Source of the DNA: Deltaproteobacteria bacterium
Lineage (GTDB): Bacteria; Desulfobacterota; Desulfobacteria; Desulfobacterales; SURF-7
NCBI GenBank assembly: GCA_019307665.1
Contig: JAFDJC010000074.1
Span: 1 to 13,320, forward strand
Length of the DNA: 13,320 bases
Direction: 5' to 3'
A program made the position numbers and the translations under genes. This document shows, piece by piece, positions 7,713 through 13,320 of the stretch. The notes below the pieces were generated by a model that searched no databases, had not been told where the DNA came from, and saw nothing but the letters and a program-made list of their open reading frames with translations. The stretch's first letter is position 1. Each line of letters starts with the position of its first letter.

Positions 7713-8538
7713 ATAAATCCTCTTCTCCGAGATATGCCTTGATCACTTCAGGATTGCTTTGCACATTGGAGGGAATGTCATCTGTTATCATATTCCCAAA
7801 ATTAAGAACAAAAACCCGGTCCGACAGGTCCATTACTACACCCATGTCATGCTCAACCAACAGGCATGTCACTTTCCATTTCTCTTCTTCATTAACATCA
7901 AGTATAAATCTGGCCATGTCTTCAACTTCTTCCAGGTTAAGACCTGCAAGCGGTTCGTCTAGAATAAGCAATTCAGGCTCAAGCGCAAGTGCTCTTCCCA
8001 ACTCAACTCTTTTCTGAAGGCCGTACGGCAGCATCCCCACAGAATGGTGCCTGATCTGCTCGATCTCCAGAAGGTCGATAATCTCCTCTTCAATAAATTC
8101 ACGGTGTTCGATCTCTTCACGTGCAGTCTTGCCCGAATAAATCGCGCCTGATATAATTCCGGATTTCATATGGATATGGCGTCCCAGGCGGATATTATCC
8201 AGTACTGTCATGCCGCCGAACACTTCAACCTTCTGGAATGTTCTGGCAATTCCAAGCTCCGCCCGCTTGTATGGTTTTACACTGTTAATCTTCTCCCCTT
8301 TATAGCGAATATCGCCCTTCTGGGGACGGTACAAGCCATTAATGATATTCATCATAACTGTCTTGCCCGCTCCGTTTGGGCCTATAACCGAATGGATTTC
8401 GCCTTTCCTGATTTGAAGACTGATCCCTTCAAGGGCACGCACTTTTCCAAAATGCATGTGAACATCTTCAAGTTCCAGAATGACATCACCGATTTTACGA
8501 TCTAAAGATTCGGACAATTTAGGCTCCTTTATCTGCAT
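7696..8538 (-). CDS. livG: LIV-type ABC transporter ATP-binding protein LivG
   Basis: First gene of the operon and the second ATPase of the importer. The 280 residues hold Walker A GPNGAGKT (53-60), the LivG-type signature LPYGLQKR (170-177), Walker B LLILDEPLAGLN (190-201) and the switch His in VEHDMG (228-233); the C-terminal VIKAYLGE (265-272) is standard for LivG. The ATG at 8538 is preceded by no clear Shine-Dalgarno. A TTG at codon 8 (8517) has AAAGGAG (8524-8530) exactly 6 bases upstream, so the real protein may start there and be 273 residues; the catalytic core is unaffected. Its 3' end overlaps the synthetase start. Transcription probably begins about 230 bases upstream, next to the operator-like dyad. 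Confidence 0.93.
   Translation of the reverse strand: MQIKEPKLSESLDRKIGDVILELEDVHMHFGKVRALEGISLQIRKGEIHSVIGPNGAGKTVMMNIINGLYRPQKGDIRYKGEKINSVKPYKRAELGIARTFQKVEVFGGMTVLDNIRLGRHIHMKSGIISGAIYSGKTAREEIEHREFIEEEIIDLLEIEQIRHHSVGMLPYGLQKRVELGRALALEPELLILDEPLAGLNLEEVEDMARFILDVNEEEKWKVTCLLVEHDMGVVMDLSDRVFVLNFGNMITDDIPSNVQSNPEVIKAYLGEEDLYATRG
8524..8530 (-). promoter_or_regulatory. Shine-Dalgarno supporting an alternative TTG start of livG at 8517
   Basis: On the minus strand AAAGGAG is followed by six bases and then TTG, in the livG reading frame at codon 8. The ATG 21 bases further upstream has only a weak ACTGGAC in front of it. The sequence therefore favours initiation at the TTG, although ATG codons are intrinsically better. 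Confidence 0.5.
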
Positions 8539-8627
8539 GTCCAGTTAAAAGACACCCTGAATGTTTTTGTGAAATATTGTGAACGTTTTTTACTCAAAAT
8601 CACTATTAGTAGATTATACTGTAAGTC

Positions 8628-8649
8628 CTTCCGGAATTTTCTTCCGGAA
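8628..8649. repeat. TTCCGGAA inverted/direct repeat in the livG leader
   Basis: CTTCCGGAA occurs twice (8628-8636 and 8641-8649). Because TTCCGGAA is self-complementary, the pair is both a direct repeat with a 13-base period and a perfect 8-bp stem with a 5-base loop (8629-8636 / 8642-8649). In the livG leader RNA the stem is followed by GGACUUACAGU, not by a U-run, so it is not a normal terminator. A TATAAT box on the minus strand lies just downstream (8613-8618) with no recognisable -35 box, so the dyad might be an activator or repressor site for a second promoter. The rest of 8539-8750 is AT-rich with no supportable gene. Confidence 0.45.
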
Positions 8650-8754
8650 AATATTTCTATAAAGCAACTCGAAAATAAAAAACAAAAAATGACATAAAAG
8701 AGAATTGTATAATTATTCGGAACAGAAAAAATAAGCTCTCACATCCTTGCTAAT

Positions 8755-8768
8755 TGAGCGCTCGTTCA
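8755..8768. promoter_or_regulatory. TetR-family-like operator dyad over the expected transcription start of the liv operon
   Basis: TGAGCG-CT-CGTTCA is a dyad with one mismatched pair per half site outside its two central bases, and flanking A/T pairs (AA at 8752-8753 against TT at 8770-8771) extend the symmetry. It resembles the TGAACG-N2-CGTTCA class of TetR/AcrR-family operators (family knowledge). It begins about 8 bases downstream of the minus-strand -10 box, so a bound repressor would cover the start site. No regulator gene is in the window. Confidence 0.5.
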
Positions 8769-8776
8769 TTTTTGTG

Positions 8777-8806
8777 ACTATACTATAGTATCTATTTTTA
8801 TGTCAA
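8777..8806 (-). promoter_or_regulatory. Sigma70-type promoter of the liv operon
   Basis: On the minus strand a perfect -35 box TTGACA (8801-8806) is followed by an 18-base spacer and the -10 box TATAGT (8777-8782). Transcription would start near 8769-8771, inside the operator-like dyad and about 230 bases before livG. The -10 region is embedded in a perfect 12-bp palindrome, ATACTATAGTAT (8780-8791). The promoter lies just after miaA stops, separating the liv operon from the upstream miaA unit. Confidence 0.65.
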
Positions 8807-8819
8807 GTTTTATGTCAAG
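8796..8819. repeat. Perfect 12-bp tandem duplication carrying two TTGACA boxes
   Basis: The unit TTTTATGTCAAG occurs twice without a gap (8796-8807 and 8808-8819). On the minus strand each copy contains TTGACA (8801-8806 and 8813-8818). Only the copy nearer livG is correctly spaced from the TATAGT box. The duplication probably arose by slippage and may create a spare or tunable -35 element. Confidence 0.85.
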
Positions 8820-8845
8820 CGGGTTTTATGGTCTTTCATGACCTT

Positions 8846-9790
8846 TTATGATCTGGAGCCTCTGAGGAACGCACTAATTTCTTTTGTGATCTCTTCTTGC
8901 TGAGCCGGGTTAAACCATTTTACTCCATCGACGGCCTTGAACCATGTAAACTGTCTTTTGGCATATCTTCTTGTATCGCGCTGAAGGGTACTTATCGCGT
9001 CCTCCCATGACAGATTGTCCTGGAGATATTCAACCATATGCCGATATCCAATAGACTGCATAGGTTTCAGTTTTGGTGAATAGCCTTTTTGCAGCAATCC
9101 CTTCACTTCATCAAGAAGTCCGGCTTTTATCATTTCATCGACACGCCTGTTAATATGGTCATAAAGCGTCTCGCGTTCAATTTTGAGACCAATTGTAAGG
9201 GTGCTCAGCCTGGAATTTGAAAACCCGTGATTGCCATGAAATGTCGATATTGGCTTCCCCGTTTTTTCAAAGACTTCTAAAGCCCTTACAATTCTGAAGG
9301 TGTCGTTTGGATGAATTTTTTCTGCGGCAGCAGGATCTTTCTCTTTAAGTCTTTCATAAAGCACCATTATTCCGTATTCTTTGGCTTCTTCTTTTAACCG
9401 GCGAAGCACATCAGGATCTATGGGTGTTTCCCTGGAAAAACCATAAATCAATGCTTTGATATAAAGGCCGGTCCCGCCAACCAGCAACGGAACGATACCT
9501 TCTTTTTTAAGTTCTGTTATTTTCTTTAAAGCTTCATTCGCAAAAGTTCCGGCATCATAGGGTTCATCCGGATCTCGGATATCTATCATGTGGTGAACAA
9601 TTTCTTTTTGTTCTTCCTTTGTAGGCTTTGCAGTTCCAATATCCATATAACGATAGATCTGCATGGAGTCTGCGCCGATGATTTCGCCCCTGAACTGTTT
9701 TGCAAGGCGAATTGCAGTACCTGTCTTGCCTACACCCGTTGGCCCGCAGATCACAATGATGTCAGGTTTTTCTTTAGCCATGTTTGCCAT
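8846..9790 (-). CDS. miaA: tRNA dimethylallyltransferase MiaA
   Basis: Transfers a dimethylallyl group to N6 of A37 in tRNAs reading UNN codons, the first step towards ms2i6A. The 314 residues match the family length. Visible motifs: Walker A GPTGVGKT (16-23), GADSMQIYRYMDIGTAKPT (39-57) with the catalytic Asp41, VGGTGLYIKAL (104-114), and the C-terminal RRYAKRQFTWFK (274-285). The preceding gene stops 6 bases before the ATG at 9790, so the two are probably co-transcribed and translationally coupled. There is no clear Shine-Dalgarno, and an ATG three codons later (9781) is an equally possible start. Nothing links it functionally to the liv operon downstream. Confidence 0.97.
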   Translation of the reverse strand: MANMAKEKPDIIVICGPTGVGKTGTAIRLAKQFRGEIIGADSMQIYRYMDIGTAKPTKEEQKEIVHHMIDIRDPDEPYDAGTFANEALKKITELKKEGIVPLLVGGTGLYIKALIYGFSRETPIDPDVLRRLKEEAKEYGIMVLYERLKEKDPAAAEKIHPNDTFRIVRALEVFEKTGKPISTFHGNHGFSNSRLSTLTIGLKIERETLYDHINRRVDEMIKAGLLDEVKGLLQKGYSPKLKPMQSIGYRHMVEYLQDNLSWEDAISTLQRDTRRYAKRQFTWFKAVDGVKWFNPAQQEEITKEISAFLRGSRS

Positions 9791-9796
9791 ATTATT

Positions 9797-12700
9797 TTAG
9801 AATGTAATCACTTCTGCAGCAGTCACCATTTCCGGCAAATCCAAGGCCCATTTTTCTCCTCCTGCCGAAACAGCGATCTCTTCTGCAATGTGACGTGGTT
9901 GAATTCCAATTGATTGAAAGCGACCAAGACCCTGTAAACATGCCGGACAGTTTGTTAAGAGGATTTGATTATTTTTTTTTTGATTTTGAACACATGACAT
10001 CAGGGCATCTTTCTTTTGCCTGCGCATTGCGCCGGCAATGTCCGGCCTGCTTAAAGCCAGGGTTCCCGCTTCTGCGCAGCAGTGATCTACAGCGCTTCCC
10101 ACATTAAATTCACAAGCCTTAAAAAGAACTTCTGCTTGTCCGTCCAGGGAATCGTGACATGGTCTGTGATAAAGATATGGACCTTTATTCTTGAGTGTGA
10201 TTCCTGTTTCCATAACAAATTTGCTGATGTCCATCAGTTTTGTATCAAATATATTCTCGACCTCTTGGTCAACCAGGGCTTCGCGGCAGGTTCCGCAACT
10301 GATAATACAGGCGTCAAAGGAAAGATACCCGAACATCGCCCCGATCTGACTGAAAATAATTCTGCTCCTCAGCGCTTCTCTCTCTTCAGAACTTTTATAA
10401 ACATTAACGCCTGCCGGATATCCACAACAGAGGAACGGCGGAGGAAGAATCACACCCGTCCCGGATTTTAAAAGGATATACAAAGATGCCTTTGAAATAT
10501 CTGAAAAGATTCTTTCTGATCCACATCCTGGAAAATAGAAAACCGTTTTTTCCATTTTGCCTTGCGGTCTGATAAAAAGCGCCTGATCTTCTCTATATCT
10601 AGGGAGAATATTTCTCAGGGTGCCTGACGGCAAGGACATAACCGGGGTTTCAAAATGAGACAGAAAAAAACCTTTTCTCTTTTCCTGATGAATGGGAAGG
10701 AATGAGATAAACCGCGATCCGATCCTTTGAAGTCTGCCTCCCCATTGCAGAACAAAACGTCTGAAAAATGCGTTGTAAACCACTGACCTGCTGCCCAGGT
10801 ACCCGAGTATCATTCGCGTGGCAGCCGCAGTATGCTTATATTTCTGGTCTTCGAGAATGTTTCGCTCTTCAATGGAAATAATACCCGTGTCAATGTTCAC
10901 TGGACAAGGGGCAGCGCACTTATGGCATATGGTGCAATGGTCTGCGACTTCCTCAAGATAGCCAAGAAATCTGAAATCGGCAGATCGGAATCTCTGGGCC
11001 TCATACAGTATCGCTTCGATCAGGGAAGAAACAGCAAGATTCTTATTACGCGGATGAAAAAAAAGGTTACCGGCAGGGTAGAATACACAGCAGTCAGCTT
11101 TACACTTACCACACCTTATGCAGCCTGATATCCTGTCAGCCAACTCAAGAAGAGAGCCATGGTTTAGTATTTTTGCTTCAAGACCCAGAAGATTAAACGA
11201 TTGAGCAAAGATTCTGTCAGGAACACGTGTATCGGATAGCTTGCCGGGATTCATGAGCCCTGTCGGGTCAACTTCTTTTCTATATGCATCAAGGGCTTCC
11301 AGTTTTTCAGGCTCAACATACTTTAGCTTTGTAAAACCGATCCCGTGCTCGCCGCTTACAACCCCTCCAAGTTCGACTGCTTTTGACATCATTTCATCGG
11401 CTGTTTCTCCTGCGCGTATCATCATTTCACGATCGTTTGGAAAGACGGGAATATTGACGTGCACATTTCCATCGCCTGCATGCATGTGGGTTGCAATGAC
11501 AATGAGCGCAGAACGAATATCTTTATAAATGCTTTCTATTTCATCTGTTATATATTCGTATCCCTGAAAAAAATCGAAAAAATCATCAACAAGCTTTCTG
11601 ATATGGGTCTCTTCCTGGAGATGTTCCTTTCCTGAAAGAGAAAGCTTTTCCAGCGTTTTACCTGCCAGATTTTTTGCTTTAAAAAGTTTTGCCTCAATTA
11701 TTCCTTTATCTTCTTTAGACTCGATCTCTTCAAGAAAATTTAACGCCTGCCATACAAATGATTTTTGGTTTTCTCTCTGTTCTTCTATATTATACTGGTC
11801 GACGAATTCTGCAAACCCTGACAGCTCCGACAAGGGCAGGACAATATCTTCGTTTAACTTGAATGAATTTGTCCTTGATGCTATGGCACCCAATCGTTTG
11901 CGGTCCTGCCAGTACAAATCGGCTTCTTCCTTATCCCTGGCAAAAAACGAATATGTATTTGGATAATTTTCAAGGAGTTTGGTGAGGCGCATCTTGCCTT
12001 TTTCCAATTGTTTGGTGGTATGTCCGACAATGTCGATGAGCAGCACAGCTTTTGGCGTCTCCCCTGTGGGTGCTTTCACTTTATACGTTATTGCCCTCAC
12101 ATATTCTTCGTCAAAGTGCTCAAGAGCTGCCAGAGCTTCTTCTTCCCGGTTGACAAAAGCTTCGGACAAATCGAGTATTACCCTTCCTGCCTCATCCATA
12201 TCCTGGCCGAAAAACTCTAAGCAACAGGTTGCCTTATATTCATAAGCCTTGTGAAGAATGAATTCCGCGGAAGTGATGATCCCGTCCGTCCCTTCTTTTT
12301 GTATGCCCGGCAGCCCATTAAGAGCTTTATTGGTTATATCTTTTCCAAGCCCTCTTTTTCTTATGTCAGTCCCGTCAAGAGTAATTGTTCGAACCTTTGT
12401 TCCATTTCGGTCAAGGATGTCAAATTTAACTGTATCGTCAGGATAAATTTTCCGCAGTGGATGATCCACACGTTTCACCTGAAACTCTTTTCCGCCGGGC
12501 ATCGCGATCCTGAAGGCCAGAATATTGTCAATGGCCGTACCCCATAAAACCGCTTTTTTACCACCTGCATTTTCAGAGATGTTGCCGCCTATGGTGCAAG
12601 CCCAAGCGCTTGTCGGGTCTGTAGCAAATACCGCCCCTCTTTTTTCGGCATATGTAATCGCATCCTGTGTGATGACCCCTGCTTCAACTTCAAGTACCAA

Positions 12701-13320
12701 TGCTTTTTTTGTTTGGGAACCAATCTGAAATATGGCGTTCTGCTTTATTCCGACTATTTTGTTGAGTTTTTCTGTATTAATGATCACACAGTCCTTTTGT
12801 ACAGGAACGCACCCCCCGGTAAGGCCGGTCCCTGCACCCCTGGGAACTACCTTCAGGCCGAGATTTTCGATTGCTGAAAGGAGAGGCGCCACCTGTGATT
12901 CTGCCGAAGGCCTGATCACTGCAACCGGGAGACACATTCGCCAGCCCGTAGCATCGGTTGCATGGCTGATAAGTGTAAAGGGATCAAAATAAATGTTATC
13001 CCTTCCAACAACATCGCCGAGAACACTTCTTATTTGTCTCTGTTTTGATATTCGCGATGCAAAGTCATTCCGGAGTTCGTTCAGTTTTTCCCTGCATCCT
13101 GTTATAATTTTTTCGATTTCAGGTGTGTGAACCGAATTTTTTTCAATCACATCAAGGTTATCATCAAGTTCTTTTAGAAAATTTTTGCGTCGGGCTTTTG
13201 ATTCAAGCAGTGTCTGGTATACAAAGGGATTTCTTTGAAGAATAAACATGTCTCCCATAAAGCGCATCAGCAACCTTGCAAGACGACCTGTTTTACGCTG
13301 AAAACGCATTTTTTCAAGGG
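9797..13320 (-). CDS. Giant FAD-linked oxidase / 4Fe-4S / CCG-domain fusion (DUF3683-type D-2-hydroxyacid dehydrogenase), N-terminus cut by window edge
   Basis: Predicted respiratory-type oxidoreductase of the GlcD/D-lactate dehydrogenase class fused to an HdrD/GlpC-like electron-transfer half. Numbering from the ATG at 13309 (1170 residues): a DUF3683-like region to about 90; FAD-binding PRGAGTGLTGG (156-166) and GGNISENAGG (241-250); FAD-oxidase C-terminal domain with HMHAGDGNVHVN (608-619) and SGEHGIG (652-658); 4Fe-4S motifs at Cys730/733/736/740 and Cys792/795/798/802; a CCG cysteine set with Cys929 and CCGYP (961-965); a second set with Cys1051 and CCAEAG (1077-1082); and NCPACLQGL (1120-1128). 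A helical insert occupies roughly 505-600. The ATG at 13309 has no Shine-Dalgarno and the frame stays open to the edge (L-E-K). Known relatives have residues before the RKTGRLARLL segment, so the true start is probably outside. Substrate unknown; D-lactate, glycolate or another 2-hydroxyacid are candidates. Confidence 0.88.
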   Translation of the reverse strand, partial: LEKMRFQRKTGRLARLLMRFMGDMFILQRNPFVYQTLLESKARRKNFLKELDDNLDVIEKNSVHTPEIEKIITGCREKLNELRNDFASRISKQRQIRSVLGDVVGRDNIYFDPFTLISHATDATGWRMCLPVAVIRPSAESQVAPLLSAIENLGLKVVPRGAGTGLTGGCVPVQKDCVIINTEKLNKIVGIKQNAIFQIGSQTKKALVLEVEAGVITQDAITYAEKRGAVFATDPTSAWACTIGGNISENAGGKKAVLWGTAIDNILAFRIAMPGGKEFQVKRVDHPLRKIYPDDTVKFDILDRNGTKVRTITLDGTDIRKRGLGKDITNKALNGLPGIQKEGTDGIITSAEFILHKAYEYKATCCLEFFGQDMDEAGRVILDLSEAFVNREEEALAALEHFDEEYVRAITYKVKAPTGETPKAVLLIDIVGHTTKQLEKGKMRLTKLLENYPNTYSFFARDKEEADLYWQDRKRLGAIASRTNSFKLNEDIVLPLSELSGFAEFVDQYNIEEQRENQKSFVWQALNFLEEIESKEDKGIIEAKLFKAKNLAGKTLEKLSLSGKEHLQEETHIRKLVDDFFDFFQGYEYITDEIESIYKDIRSALIVIATHMHAGDGNVHVNIPVFPNDREMMIRAGETADEMMSKAVELGGVVSGEHGIGFTKLKYVEPEKLEALDAYRKEVDPTGLMNPGKLSDTRVPDRIFAQSFNLLGLEAKILNHGSLLELADRISGCIRCGKCKADCCVFYPAGNLFFHPRNKNLAVSSLIEAILYEAQRFRSADFRFLGYLEEVADHCTICHKCAAPCPVNIDTGIISIEERNILEDQKYKHTAAATRMILGYLGSRSVVYNAFFRRFVLQWGGRLQRIGSRFISFLPIHQEKRKGFFLSHFETPVMSLPSGTLRNILPRYREDQALFIRPQGKMEKTVFYFPGCGSERIFSDISKASLYILLKSGTGVILPPPFLCCGYPAGVNVYKSSEEREALRSRIIFSQIGAMFGYLSFDACIISCGTCREALVDQEVENIFDTKLMDISKFVMETGITLKNKGPYLYHRPCHDSLDGQAEVLFKACEFNVGSAVDHCCAEAGTLALSRPDIAGAMRRQKKDALMSCVQNQKKNNQILLTNCPACLQGLGRFQSIGIQPRHIAEEIAVSAGGEKWALDLPEMVTAAEVITF

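Noticed and set aside
8700..8768. Tiny minus-strand reading frame (MNERSIS..., 18 codons) as a leader peptide
   Set aside because: No ribosome site, and its ATG lies within the operator-like dyad at or before the predicted transcription start.
8539..8845. Riboswitch, tRNA or small RNA in the livG upstream gap
   Set aside because: No cloverleaf, no recognised aptamer core and no terminator-like stem with a U-run were found by eye.
8822..8848. Hairpin GGTC-TTTCAT-GACC followed by TTTT as a terminator
   Set aside because: Only a 4-bp stem, and the T-run is on the plus strand where there is no gene to terminate; it does not serve miaA on the minus strand.
9590..13000. Several plus-strand frames of 60-130 codons opposite miaA and the FAD/Fe-S oxidoreductase
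   Set aside because: Antisense shadows; amino-acid content is low-complexity Ser/Phe/Cys-rich and the minus-strand frames carry all family motifs.
1..13320. CRISPR array, insertion sequence, integrase, phage or toxin-antitoxin genes
   Set aside because: No regularly spaced repeats, no transposase or integrase motifs and no terminal repeats were seen; the region looks like ordinary metabolic chromosome.

Overview
The window is a chromosomal segment in which every supported gene lies on the minus strand, so transcription runs from high to low coordinates. Moderate-to-low GC and the gene repertoire suggest an anaerobic Desulfobacterota-type (deltaproteobacterial) bacterium. The repertoire is a LIV-type ABC importer interleaved with acyl-CoA ligases, a very large FAD/Fe-S oxidoreductase with a DUF3683-like N-terminus, and MiaA. 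The taxon is an inference from protein style; there is no rRNA gene or other direct marker.

Right part (about 8846-13320): the C-terminal 1170+ residues of a fused FAD-linked oxidase / Fe-S / CCG-domain dehydrogenase, running off the right edge, followed after 6 bases by miaA (tRNA A37 dimethylallyltransferase). Middle (8539-8845): a 307-base AT-rich gap holding a convincing minus-strand promoter, a 12-bp tandem duplication containing two TTGACA boxes, a TetR-operator-like dyad over the expected start of transcription, and a roughly 230-nt leader with a TTCCGGAA inverted repeat.

Left part (1-8538): one tightly packed operon in the order livG - acyl-CoA synthetase - livH - livM - livK - livF - LEA14-like lipoprotein - phenylacetate-CoA-ligase-like gene (cut by the left edge). 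Within livG to livF the genes overlap by 17 bases or are 13-31 bases apart, nearly all with strong Shine-Dalgarno sequences. The importer (LivK lipoprotein receptor, LivH/LivM permeases, LivG/LivF ATPases) probably brings in an organic acid or amino-acid-like compound, and the embedded synthetase probably activates it to a CoA thioester. The substrate cannot be read from the sequence.

Points needing a second look: a probable frameshift at the end of the lipoprotein gene; a PaaK-like protein whose ATP-binding loop has lost the usual SGTTG signature; a Gly-to-Ser change in the equivalent loop of the synthetase; non-ATG starts for livF and perhaps livG; a 50-base inverted repeat between the lipoprotein and PaaK-like genes; and the promoter/operator cluster upstream of livG.
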